Part shown: in pieces, positions 33,035 to 41,576 of the stretch
How the letters are laid out: the number at the start of each line of letters is the position of its first letter
Position numbering within the stretch: position 1 is the stretch's first letter
Assembly: GCA_029941315.1 (NCBI GenBank)
Contig: JAPYQE010000015.1
Location: 1 to 50,356, forward strand
Direction: 5' to 3'
Source: GCA-2724215 sp015660315
GTDB lineage: Bacteria; Latescibacterota; UBA2968; UBA8231
Length of the DNA: 50,356 nt
The notes under the pieces: generated by a model
Database searches by the model: none
Told to the model about the DNA's origin: nothing
The model's input: the letters and a program-made list of their open reading frames with translations, nothing else
Position numbers and translations under genes: made by a program

Positions 33035-35508
33035 GACGCCTCCTCCTTGAAGATCTTCATATTGACCACCGTAATCGCCAACACCAGCACAAAGAGCAGT
33101 AGACCAATGGCGGCCCCATAACCGAAGTGACCATAGACGAAAGCCTCGTTATACATGCGCAGGGCCGGCACATAGGTGGCCATGCCCGGACCGCCGCGGG
33201 TCATGATCAGTACCGTCTGAAAATCTTGTACGCTGCCAATAAAGGTGAGGATAATCAGCAAGCGCGTCTGCCCCATGACCAGGGGGATGTCGAGATGCCA
33301 AATTCGGCGAGCGGTATTGGTGGACTCAATTTTGTAGGCGTCGTAAATATCGGCGGGTATGCCCAACAGCCCGGCCAGATAAATCAACAAACCAAACGCC
33401 CCGATCCAGGGCAAGCCCATGCCGATAATCGCCCCCAGTGCCAGGGAAGGATCTCCCAGCCAGTTGGCGGTAAGTCCGCCCAGGCCCAGCGACTGCAGCG
33501 ATTGATTCAACAAGCCCATATCCGGATTGTAGATCAACCGCCAGATCAGCACCCCGACCAACGCCGGCACCACCATCGGCAGCAGGAAGGCGGTACGAAA
33601 AAAATAGCGCGTCCGATCGCCAGAAAGATATAGGATCAATTCCGCCGCCAAGAAGGGGACGGCCGTCGCCTTGACTAGGCCGGCGAGCAGCAAGACCAGC
33701 ATATTGCCAAAACCCACATAAAGCATATTGTCCGCAAATAGGCGCCGGAAGTTGTCCAGCCCGTTAAACACTGGATCGCGACCCGACTCCCATTCGGTAA
33801 AGGCGTGGTACAGCCCGGACAACGCCGGGAAGTAATTGAAGGCTACCAGTAAAAAGACGGTGGGCAATAACAACAGATAAGCAGTACGAGTTCGATACTT
33901 GCCCGGTCCCTTAGAGCAAGCGATCTGCACTGTTGCAAATACTGCGAATAGCGCCATAATAATCGCCAGCATCAATGCGCCATTTTCAAAAGGGTTCGAC
34001 AAATTCTTCTGTCGATGCACAACCGGCGGTGGATCGCGGGTCGTCGAGTCCATATCGATGCCATCGCGGCGAATGAGGCGCTCGGCGGCCCGATGCATCA
34101 GTTCGTCGTAGCGGTCGAGAAAACCGTCGAGCGACAGCCTGCCCCCCATGTACTCCTGCGCGCTGACGACCCATTCCTGCACGCTTTCCTGCTCGTCGCG
34201 CAAGCCCCGATAGTTGACCTTCTCGTAACCATGGCCTTTAAATACCGCGAATTTTTCCGCCAAATCGCCGGGCAGCTCAACATCCTCGATCAATAGCGGA
34301 CCGGTCAGCGACTGACCATCAGCCAGCGTCAATTCAACTAACAAGCGGCCCGATTCCGGCGTAGTTAAAAATTGCAGGAAGTCCATCACATTGCGCTCGT
34401 GCGCCGGGTCGTTTTTCTGCATCACTGCCAGCACCATACCACCACCGCCGACGCCGCGGAAAGGCCCTTCGACCAACGGATCATCGGCGATCGGCGGAAA
34501 CCAGAAATTGGCGAAGTCGAAGCGCTCTTCCGCTTTCATCTTGGCGAAGTCGTGGACAATGCCGGTGATGCTGCCGCTGTGCAGCAGGCTCATCGCCGCC
34601 TGTTGCGTGTAAAATAGTTGCGTCGCACTGCGCGAATCCGCCCCCATAAAGCCCGGCTGAAAAAACTGCGCGAGTTCGTTCAGCCGCTCGTATACTCGAC
34701 GGAATTTGGGTCCGCGAAAATCTAGCTGTCCGTGCAATATCGCCTGCAACTCCCGTTCCCCGTTTATCACGACTAACATATCCGAATACAAATCGCGTGG
34801 CTGGTAGCTATAGCCACCGTTGCGGGCTTCTTCGTAATCCCAATCTCCGGGACGAGACATCAACAGCGGCGCATAGTTGCGCAAATAAGCGTCGCCCAAA
34901 AGCCGCACCAGCCAACCCATCTCCCCCGCCCAATAGGCCTGGGCGTCCCCGCCAATGGCGATCGGCACATAACCCGCCTGAGCTACCCGCTCACAAAGCG
35001 CCAGCCATTCCTCCCACGTTTTTGGTTCCTGTAATCCCAATTTTTTGAACAGATCGCGGTTGTAGAATACGGCGATGTCGATGTAATCAATGGGCAGGAT
35101 AAAGGCCTGACCATCGACGCGATAACGTTCGATGAGCTGGCCGTCAATTCCGTCTAGCCATCGCCTACCGGTGTAGGGATTTTCCGCCTCGAGATAGGGA
35201 TCCAACGCCACCCAGCGCCCCTGGCGGTCGTAGCCATTGGTGTAGTTGCCGTTGTAGATATCGGGCACCAAGTCGCCGCCCGCCGCCACCCGGGTGCGGA
35301 TCCAGGTCGCGAACTCCTGTCCGATGACCGACAATTCGACTTTTAGATTGGGATTGCGTGCCTCATAGCGCCGGATAATCTCCTCCAGCGCCACGCGATA
35401 ATTGGCGTTTATCGTCGCAAAGCGGATGACATCCGGCTCTGCCGCCGATGCTGGCTCGGCTAGGGCGAAACCACAGCCAAGCAGCAAGCCGAGAAGCGGA
35501 AGACGCAT
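33031..35508 (-). CDS. fusion of an ABC solute-binding protein with a MalF-like permease
   Basis: About 825 residues. A signal-like N-terminus (LPLLGLLLGCGFALAEPASA) is followed by a family-1 solute-binding protein to ~residue 430 (VIRFATINANYRVALEEII, DIAVFYNRDLFKKLGL, KTWEEWLALCERVAQAGY). A membrane segment near 510-530 leads into a MalF-type permease (AYLLLLPTVFLLVAFNYFP, DAYKIESTNTARRIWHLDIP as coupling loop, TFIGSVQDFQTVLIMTRGGPG). The coupling loop departs from the EAA consensus at its first residues. Start: ATG 35508, 7 nt after the upstream stop; an in-frame TTG at 35526 would overlap the upstream gene by 11 nt, and neither has a well-spaced ribosome site. Binding protein and permease are usually separate in this class, so the fusion tethers the receptor to the channel. 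Confidence 0.88.
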   Translation of the reverse strand: MRLPLLGLLLGCGFALAEPASAAEPDVIRFATINANYRVALEEIIRRYEARNPNLKVELSVIGQEFATWIRTRVAAGGDLVPDIYNGNYTNGYDRQGRWVALDPYLEAENPYTGRRWLDGIDGQLIERYRVDGQAFILPIDYIDIAVFYNRDLFKKLGLQEPKTWEEWLALCERVAQAGYVPIAIGGDAQAYWAGEMGWLVRLLGDAYLRNYAPLLMSRPGDWDYEEARNGGYSYQPRDLYSDMLVVINGERELQAILHGQLDFRGPKFRRVYERLNELAQFFQPGFMGADSRSATQLFYTQQAAMSLLHSGSITGIVHDFAKMKAEERFDFANFWFPPIADDPLVEGPFRGVGGGGMVLAVMQKNDPAHERNVMDFLQFLTTPESGRLLVELTLADGQSLTGPLLIEDVELPGDLAEKFAVFKGHGYEKVNYRGLRDEQESVQEWVVSAQEYMGGRLSLDGFLDRYDELMHRAAERLIRRDGIDMDSTTRDPPPVVHRQKNLSNPFENGALMLAIIMALFAVFATVQIACSKGPGKYRTRTAYLLLLPTVFLLVAFNYFPALSGLYHAFTEWESGRDPVFNGLDNFRRLFADNMLYVGFGNMLVLLLAGLVKATAVPFLAAELILYLSGDRTRYFFRTAFLLPMVVPALVGVLIWRLIYNPDMGLLNQSLQSLGLGGLTANWLGDPSLALGAIIGMGLPWIGAFGLLIYLAGLLGIPADIYDAYKIESTNTARRIWHLDIPLVMGQTRLLIILTFIGSVQDFQTVLIMTRGGPGMATYVPALRMYNEAFVYGHFGYGAAIGLLLFVLVLAITVVNMKIFKEEAS

Positions 35509-35515
35509 ACGGAGA

Positions 35516-37546
35516 CTAATTTTCAACTCCTCTATTCAAATACCAGGTCTCCGGATAGTAGGGCCAGGACCAGCGCGAGTCCCACCCCCAATAGCCCTGG
35601 CGCGGCACATTGCGCAACCGATCGCTGACGATAATCGGATGCGGCCCGAGACCGACAACGCCCAGAGCCCATAAATTTTCCGCCTGGCTGCGCAGGATCT
35701 TCTTACCCATCTCGACGCGCTCTTTCTCATCCGTGGCTCGGCGCAGCCTCTCCCACCAGCCAATCAACTCTTTGATCTCAGCCGGCGGCTCCCACCCGCG
35801 CGCGCCGTCGGAAAAGTACCACCGCGTCCACTCAGACCACTGACTCTGCTCCCAGCCGCCATTGACCGGGACGTACCAATACGGTTCGATGGGAAAGAGG
35901 ATATCCGCATTGCGGTCGGCATGCCAGATCGTCATATCCATCAAGCCCGCTCGCGCACGGATCCGCTGCAACGGGCCGCTGATCTGTTTGAGGTTGACAC
36001 TTACCCCCACTTCGCGCCAGTGGGCAGTGACCAGATCCAGGGTGATCTGCTTCGGTGTCTCCCCGATCATGTATTCCAGGGTAATTTGCAAAGCTTCGCC
36101 GTCGAGCCGCTCGCGGCTGCCGTCGCCGTCGCGATCGACAAGTCCCATCTCATCGAGCAAGGCTCCGGCCCGCACGGGGTCGAACTCCGCCCAAGCGGTG
36201 GCGAATTCCGGCTCGAAGTAGCGACTCGAAGACACTACCGTCAACTGGCGCGGCACACCCTGCCCAAAGTAGACTATATCGTTGACTTCTTCGCGATTGA
36301 TCGCCAGCGACATCGCCCGGCGGAAGCGCACGTCCTGGAAGATCTTGCGCAGACCTTCGTCGAGATGGTTCAAATTGAACTGCAGCACCACATCCGAGCC
36401 ATAAGGCCGCGGCCAGATGTAGGTGGAATAGGCATTTTTCTTTTCGAAGCGCTTGAACAATGGGATATCGGCGGTCATAAACTGCCGCCCCGCGAAATCC
36501 ACCTGTCCGGTAGAAGCCTTGGCCGCCATGATCGCGGGGCTGTCCACTCGCTGGACTTCTAGATAATCGATATAGGGCAATTGATTGCCCTCGGGGTCGA
36601 CCTTGGGGTAATAGGGATTACGACGCAGTCGGGTGCGTGTCGAGGTCCGGCTGACCAGCACATAAGCCGTCAGCACCGGCCGGCCGAAAAACAGCAGGTC
36701 GTTGGTGTTGTTGACCCCAATAAAATAGGTGAGCCAGTCCTGCAACCCCAACTCCTCCGCCTCTGCCTCCAATTGCGCCGGGTCGGTAAATTCTGGATGG
36801 TAGCGCTGCATAAAGTGTGCCGGCATCGCCAATCGCGAACTGTTGTGGGCCAGGTGATTGACAAAGAGCGGCATCGGCTGGGGAAAGTGGTAACTAAAAC
36901 TATGCGTATTGTGTTTTTCGAAACGCGCACCCTTAAACCGGGGTTCGACCACCGGCGTGAGTTCCTTGTTCATCAGAAAATGGTCGAACCAGAACAAGTA
37001 GTCGTCGGCCGTCAGCGGCTGGCCGTCAGACCACCTGTGGCCGGGCCGCAGAGTGATCCGCAAAGTCCTCGCGCCATTACTATACTCGGCCTTTTCCGCC
37101 CAATTGGGTAGATTTAACCGCATCTGCGGCCCCGGCCGCAACACGCCTTCGGGCACGTTAATCAGGCTCTCGCCGGCAAAAAATAACCTAGCGCTACCTC
37201 CGTAGATACCGATCTCGTCGATCGGCTCCACCACCATCGGATCGTCGGGCAAACGTTCCTCGACGGGAGGCAGTTCACCAGAGGCCACTAGCGCGGCGAG
37301 CATCGGCGCCTGCCGGAAAGTCACCAAGCCAACTTCGGACGCCTTGCGCGGCGGCTGGAACCAGCTCTTAGGCCACGCATCCCGCGGGATATCACCGCCA
37401 GCCGCTGCGGGTGGCTTCGACACTGAGCGCGCGGCATTTTCAGTAGGCTCGATTACCGGTCGATCCTTTTCGCCCCCACCGCAACCCAGACACAGGAGTA
37501 ACCCCCACCCCCATAAAACACTAGGTCGAGCAAATCCCAATGCCAT
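35516..37546 (-). CDS. OppA/DppA-like family-5 solute-binding lipoprotein
   Basis: 676 residues. Lipobox LCLG|C near residue 22 (GWGLLLCLGCGGG). A Ser/Pro-rich linker follows, then a family-5 binding domain: LRITLRPGHRWSDGQPLTADDYLFWFDHF is that family's hallmark (compare WSDGxPxTAxD), with VRFRRAMSLAINREEVND later. Typical length is 500-550 residues; the extra N-terminal ~80 residues are unusual. Family-5 receptors bind peptides, nickel or oligosaccharides and normally pair with Dpp-type permeases. Here the next two genes are CUT1 sugar permeases, an uncommon pairing. First gene of the three-gene importer operon. No ribosome site is obvious. Confidence 0.88.
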   Translation of the reverse strand: MALGFARPSVLWGWGLLLCLGCGGGEKDRPVIEPTENAARSVSKPPAAAGGDIPRDAWPKSWFQPPRKASEVGLVTFRQAPMLAALVASGELPPVEERLPDDPMVVEPIDEIGIYGGSARLFFAGESLINVPEGVLRPGPQMRLNLPNWAEKAEYSNGARTLRITLRPGHRWSDGQPLTADDYLFWFDHFLMNKELTPVVEPRFKGARFEKHNTHSFSYHFPQPMPLFVNHLAHNSSRLAMPAHFMQRYHPEFTDPAQLEAEAEELGLQDWLTYFIGVNNTNDLLFFGRPVLTAYVLVSRTSTRTRLRRNPYYPKVDPEGNQLPYIDYLEVQRVDSPAIMAAKASTGQVDFAGRQFMTADIPLFKRFEKKNAYSTYIWPRPYGSDVVLQFNLNHLDEGLRKIFQDVRFRRAMSLAINREEVNDIVYFGQGVPRQLTVVSSSRYFEPEFATAWAEFDPVRAGALLDEMGLVDRDGDGSRERLDGEALQITLEYMIGETPKQITLDLVTAHWREVGVSVNLKQISGPLQRIRARAGLMDMTIWHADRNADILFPIEPYWYVPVNGGWEQSQWSEWTRWYFSDGARGWEPPAEIKELIGWWERLRRATDEKERVEMGKKILRSQAENLWALGVVGLGPHPIIVSDRLRNVPRQGYWGWDSRWSWPYYPETWYLNRGVEN

Positions 37547-37617
37547 CTATACGTTTATTCCCATAGAAGTTTATTGTGCAGGACACAGCCTCAATTGTAT
37601 GTTTGTTTAACGAATAT

Positions 37618-38196
37618 CTAAGTCCAGCGATATTCCAACATAGGACCTATGGTTATTGCATACAAATCGAGTCTGCTATCTTTTACGAGTTTGTTAACCT
37701 GCGCCCTTAATCGGGTGCGGCGAGAGTGATGCCAAGATAAAACGATAATCCGTTGGTAGCGTTGCTCTTGGCGATCGGCCAACGGTTTCGCTACATATCG
37801 ATACGTCGAGCAAGGCAAGATAGATACAAGCCTTCCGCACCGAGCATAGCTGCTGCTGCACTACATGCGCAACGGCCAATTTGTTCTGCGAAGGGCTCAC
37901 CGCTTTTTTGAATTGACCTCTTTGAGGACTCGATTTTCCAGCATCGACTCCGCCAATATCTTTTTCAACTCGGCGTTTTCTTTTTCTAACTCTTTGAGCC
38001 GTTTGGCATCGGCTAACTCCATGTCGCCGTATTTCTTTTTCCAGCAATAGAGCGTCTGCTCGTAGATGTTGTGCTCCCGGCAAACGAATTGAGCGATTTC
38101 ACCGCCATCGGCCTGCCGCAAAATCCGGATAACATCTTCGGTGCTATGCATTTTTCCTTTTATAAGTATTTCTCTATTCGAGTAAGAAATACTCAC
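37618..38196 (-). mobile_element. decayed IS3-family element (orfA, start of orfB)
   Basis: orfA spans about 38163-37897: HSTEDVIRILRQADGGEI, CREHNIYEQTLYCWKKKYG, MELADAKRLKELEKEN form the helix-turn-helix and leucine-rich coiled coil of IS3 orfA. It ends at TGA 37899-37897 just past AAAAAAG (37909-37903), the slippery heptamer used for orfA-orfB fusion. The -1 frame continues as orfB (KKAVSPSQNKLAVAHVV, QQQLCSVRKACIYLAL), then shifts frame again (CSTYRYVAKPLADRQEQRY) and stops long before the DDE domain. The homologous start codon of the other copy is ATG; here it reads ATA (38163). The element is a truncated remnant. A relative lies at 43611-43816 in opposite orientation. Confidence 0.85.
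38165..38193. repeat. 9-bp perfect inverted repeat upstream of the IS3 remnant
   Basis: AGTATTTCT (38165-38173) and AGAAATACT (38185-38193) are exact reverse complements with an 11-nt loop, directly before the orfA start. It may be part of the element end or its promoter/operator. There is no T-run, so it is not a typical terminator. Confidence 0.6.
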
Positions 38197-38236
38197 CTCC
38201 AGCCTGGGTCAACTATTAAAGATCACCTCATGCCCC

Positions 38237-38367
38237 TTGGTCTAAAGTTCACAGCACCACATCGTTGCCACCCGCCGCTACCGGCGCGTGATCCCAGGGC
38301 CGGATCCAATCCTCGGCGATCTCCTGGCCAAAACCCGGCGCGTCGGAGGGCACCAGATATCCATCTT
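38237..38367 (-). pseudogene. 131-bp fragment copy of the rhamnonate-dehydratase-like gene's 3' end
   Basis: Matches 9479-9609 with five mismatches by eye and no gaps. On the minus strand it would read ...DAPGFGQEIAEDWIRPWDHA and end at the same stop. The rest of the gene is missing: homology stops at ATATCCATCTT, and what follows (GCGCCCGTCATC) is unrelated. It lies about 40 nt from the IS3 remnant's outer end, so an insertion or deletion event probably removed the remainder of a second copy or brought in this piece. Confidence 0.88.
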
Positions 38368-38390
38368 GCGCCCGTCATCGTCGTCAATTG

Positions 38391-38428
38391 AAAACCGCGG
38401 CAGAGCACTTCAGCCCTGCCGCGGTTTT
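38391..38428 (-). terminator. strong intrinsic terminator, likely bidirectional
   Basis: AAAACCGCGGCAG (38391-38403) and CTGCCGCGGTTTT (38416-38428) form a perfect 13-bp stem with a 12-nt loop. It lies 62 nt past the stop of the sulfatase at 38491. The stem ends in four T on either strand, so it can stop transcription from both sides. Confidence 0.85.
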
Positions 38429-38490
38429 AGTATTTGAGACCTTCACACGAGATCCTTGCTCGCCAGCAAAGCCCGTCGTGCTATATATCA

Positions 38491-39840
38491 CTAGTTCCCA
38501 TACGGCACGGTCCCCTTCTCATCCACTTCATAACCCCACTGTTGCAAATAGTCATCGCCAGGTAAAAACTCGTCCCCCATTAGCGCTAGCCGCGTACTTA
38601 GGCGCTGGTCCAGTTCTTTTAACAGATCCGCCGCGTCTGAGTTGTCCACCAGATTTTCCAGTTGGTAGGGGTCGCGCTCGTTGTCGTAGAGCAGCCAAGG
38701 GCCTTGCAGGGACCGCGCATAGGTGTAGCGCTTGGTGCGCAGTCCGCGGTATTCGCGCCCGCCGATCTGACGGTGCCACTGACCAAAAGGGTGCGGACAG
38801 GACAACAGCGCCGCCCCATCCGAAGGGTCGTCGCCACCGCGCAGGTAGCCCGAGAAGTCGAGACCTTCGACCGATGCGGGAATATTCAGCTGACACAGCC
38901 CCAATAGCGTCGGCATGATATCGGGGATGTCGATGCGGGCGTCGACCTGGCGGCCTTCGCGGCCAAACAGGGCCGGGTAGCGCAATAAAAAAGGCACTCG
39001 GATCGATTCTTCCCACGGCTTTTGTTTTTTGTCCCAGCCTTGGGAGCCGAGCATGTCACCGTGGTCTGAAAAGAATAACACGATGGTATTGTCGTCGATG
39101 CCTTGATCCTCCAGCGTTTGCAAGAGGTCGGCCATGCAGTCGTCTAGGGCGGTGCAGTGGGCATAATAACCGGCGATCCACTCGGCCGCGTCCGCCGCTT
39201 TTTCTGGCGGCACATTGCGGCGCAACTCGATATCTTCGCGACGATATTGGGCCCGGTATTTTGCCGGAGCGGTTTCGTACGGGGCGTGCGGCGGTCCCCA
39301 GGACAGGACCATCAGAAAAGGGTCGTCGCCCTGATGGTCTCGGATATACTGTTGCGCGTCTTTTGTTTGTGCCTCGGCGTCGTAGGTTTCCCATTCGAGC
39401 TTTTCGTCCGAATCCCCGGCGTAATAGTAGGACTCGTTGTAGCTGTGGGTGCATTCAAGTACTTTCCAGTATTCAAAGCCCTGGCGGCGCTCGGGCGGGA
39501 TGTAGTTGGAGCGGCCGTGCCCGTCTATATGCCACTTGCCGATATAGGCGGTGTCGTAGCCACCTTCTTTAAAGGCCTGGGCCATGCTGGTGGCGCCGTT
39601 TTGTAGGCAGACATCGTTGACGAAGATGCCGTGGGTTAGCGGGTACTGGCCGGTCAATAGCGACGCCCGTGCCGGCGAACACACCGAACAGCCGGAGACC
39701 GCGTGCGTGGCGTTGACGCTGTCCGCGGCGAAGCGGTCCAAGTGGGGGGTCCTCACCTGGGGGTTACCGGCATAGCCGGTGTCCTGGGCGCGCCACTGGT
39801 CGCCGAAGACGAGGATGACATTGGGTTTGCGGGCGCTCAT
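38491..39840 (-). CDS. Cys-type sulfatase (449 residues)
   Basis: Opens with KPNVILVFGDQWRAQD and carries C-S-P-A-R at residues 54-58, the formylglycine signature in its C-x-P-A-R form. VLFFSDHGDMLGSQGWDKK supplies later metal ligands, and GKWHIDG is another family hallmark. The closing part (PWLLYDNERDPYQLENLVDN) is typical of family S1 sulfatases. No signal peptide. GGAG lies about 10 nt before ATG 39840. A short frame ends with TAA directly before the ATG (TAAATG). Followed by a strong hairpin terminator. One of three sulfatases lying between two IS3 remnants. Substrate unknown. Confidence 0.95.
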   Translation of the reverse strand: MSARKPNVILVFGDQWRAQDTGYAGNPQVRTPHLDRFAADSVNATHAVSGCSVCSPARASLLTGQYPLTHGIFVNDVCLQNGATSMAQAFKEGGYDTAYIGKWHIDGHGRSNYIPPERRQGFEYWKVLECTHSYNESYYYAGDSDEKLEWETYDAEAQTKDAQQYIRDHQGDDPFLMVLSWGPPHAPYETAPAKYRAQYRREDIELRRNVPPEKAADAAEWIAGYYAHCTALDDCMADLLQTLEDQGIDDNTIVLFFSDHGDMLGSQGWDKKQKPWEESIRVPFLLRYPALFGREGRQVDARIDIPDIMPTLLGLCQLNIPASVEGLDFSGYLRGGDDPSDGAALLSCPHPFGQWHRQIGGREYRGLRTKRYTYARSLQGPWLLYDNERDPYQLENLVDNSDAADLLKELDQRLSTRLALMGDEFLPGDDYLQQWGYEVDEKGTVPYGN

Positions 39841-40077
39841 TTAATAAGTTCTCCGTTGTTTAATAGGACCCCATATGCAAATTGCTTCTAAAAGATCTAC
39901 CAAATCGGAGGCCACATCAAGCCGCGCATAGATCCACAGGTAGGGAACGAAGGCCTGGGTAGAGACCCCTTGTATTTTTTCCGGCCACGCCGAACCTTCT
40001 AACAAATTACTGTTTTTTCCCTCTCTTACCATTGGATAAATGCCCCTATTTCTACACTAAATTTCGAGGTTTTTTTT
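39841..40077. other. divergent spacer between two sulfatase genes
   Basis: 237 nt shared by two outward-reading sulfatase genes, so promoters for both must lie here; I see no clear consensus pair. GAGG lies 8 T residues before the plus-strand ATG at 40078, an unusual homopolymer spacer. A 63-codon minus-strand frame (ends at 39841) contains protein-like text (QAFVPYLWIYARLDVASDLV) but no family was recognised; it may be a gene scrap. Confidence 0.4.
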
Positions 40078-41517
40078 ATGTCTGACCAACCCAATATCCT
40101 TTTTTTGATGACGGACCAAATGCAGGGGCAAGTGTTGCGTCCTGATCATCCCTGTATCACACCAAATTTTGACCGGCTTATCGAACGTGGCATTCGTTTT
40201 GACCGCGCCTATACACCCAATGCCGTGTGTTCACCTGCTCGAGCAAGTTTAATGACGGGCTTGTTACCGCATAATCACGGTGTCCTCGAGGTGACGCATT
40301 GCGTTGACGACGATCAGTGTGTTTTGCGGACCAAACATCCACACTGGGCGCAAAGACTAGAAGCGCTGGGTTACCACACCATGTATTTTGGCAAGTGGCA
40401 CATCGAGCGGTCGAATGATCTCGCACAATTTGGGTGGAAAATTGATGGTGGTAGCGGTGGTGCATTATTTAATGAGTTCCGAAGAGAATTGACCGAGGGC
40501 GTTAAACCACCAACTTTATCATTAAAAAAAAATAATGATCTACCCGAAGGATATATAAAGAGCATTTTGTATGGAGTGACGGATCAAGCCGCTGCGACAC
40601 GCACAATGGGCGTGACCACTTCTTTGGCTGAGACACATTTACAACAGGCTGTGCGTGGGAGTGATCCATGGTGTTGCTTTGTCAGTATAACCGAGCCCCA
40701 CGATCCGTTCATTTGCGGCGAAGATGCATTTGCAAAATATGATGTGGATGCCATTGAACTTTGTCCCAATGTGCACGATGATTTAAGCGATAAGCCCAAT
40801 ATCTATCGCAAAGCAGGATTGACGTGGGCTGACATGAATGATCGGCAAAAACGCGAAGCTGCTGCGTGTTATTATGCATCGATTACCGAGATTGACAATC
40901 AATATGGGCGATTGATTAAGCTTGTTGAAGATGCTGGTCAACTGGACAATACCATCATTGTGCTTTCGAGTGATCATGGCGAATTACTGGGCTCTCACGG
41001 ATTGTATTGCAAGAATTATTCGGGCTTTGAAGAAGTGTATAATATTCCAATGGTCATTGCTGGGCCGGGCATTGCCAATGGGGAGGTGAGCGACGCTCGT
41101 GTTGGGTTGCACGATTTGTGTCCCACGTTATTAGATCTGTCAGGGGCAGCGGCTATTGATGTACCTGATTCTATATCTTTTGCATCTGTGTTGTCTGAGC
41201 CGAGTGCAACGAAAAATTTCTGCCGCGGTTTCGCCGAATACCACGGTGGTCGTTATCGAGTGACCCAGCGCGTGGTTTATGACGGGCAATGGAAATTGGT
41301 CATGAATGGCTTTGACTTCGATGAATTGTATAATCTGGATAGCGATCCTTATGAGATGAGCAACCTCGCAAGCGACCCTGCTTACAAAGACCCACTCCGC
41401 GATCTCACAAAATATATGTGGCAAGTCACCCGCGATACGGGAGACAATGCTCTTTTCAATTCGCACTATCCAATACTTCGTGTAGCACCTTTTGGGCCGG
41501 GGATATTGAGTGGATAA
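40078..41517 (+). CDS. Cys-type sulfatase (479 residues), AT-richer than neighbours
   Basis: QPNILFLMTDQMQGQ is followed by C-S-P-A-R at residues 51-55, the formylglycine motif, MYFGKWHIE and VLSSDHGELLGSHGLYCK. The C-terminal LYNLDSDPYEMSNLASDP is the usual end pattern of the family. No signal peptide. Codon use is clearly AT-richer (many TTT, GAT, AAT, TTG) than in the adjoining sulfatase genes, which suggests it came from another source. It lies 59 nt upstream of the next sulfatase in the same direction. The ribosome site GAGG is 8 nt from the ATG across a T-run. The sugar it desulfates is unknown. Confidence 0.95.
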   Translation: MSDQPNILFLMTDQMQGQVLRPDHPCITPNFDRLIERGIRFDRAYTPNAVCSPARASLMTGLLPHNHGVLEVTHCVDDDQCVLRTKHPHWAQRLEALGYHTMYFGKWHIERSNDLAQFGWKIDGGSGGALFNEFRRELTEGVKPPTLSLKKNNDLPEGYIKSILYGVTDQAAATRTMGVTTSLAETHLQQAVRGSDPWCCFVSITEPHDPFICGEDAFAKYDVDAIELCPNVHDDLSDKPNIYRKAGLTWADMNDRQKREAAACYYASITEIDNQYGRLIKLVEDAGQLDNTIIVLSSDHGELLGSHGLYCKNYSGFEEVYNIPMVIAGPGIANGEVSDARVGLHDLCPTLLDLSGAAAIDVPDSISFASVLSEPSATKNFCRGFAEYHGGRYRVTQRVVYDGQWKLVMNGFDFDELYNLDSDPYEMSNLASDPAYKDPLRDLTKYMWQVTRDTGDNALFNSHYPILRVAPFGPGILSG

Positions 41518-41576
41518 TTGAGTGGCTTTTGCAGATAAGTGGACTAGCGCCGATCTATCCTTAAAGGAGTAACAAA

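Noticed and set aside
38223..38408. 61-codon minus-strand frame across the dehydratase copy
   Set aside because: It reads the copied segment in a different frame from the parent gene; no independent protein likely.
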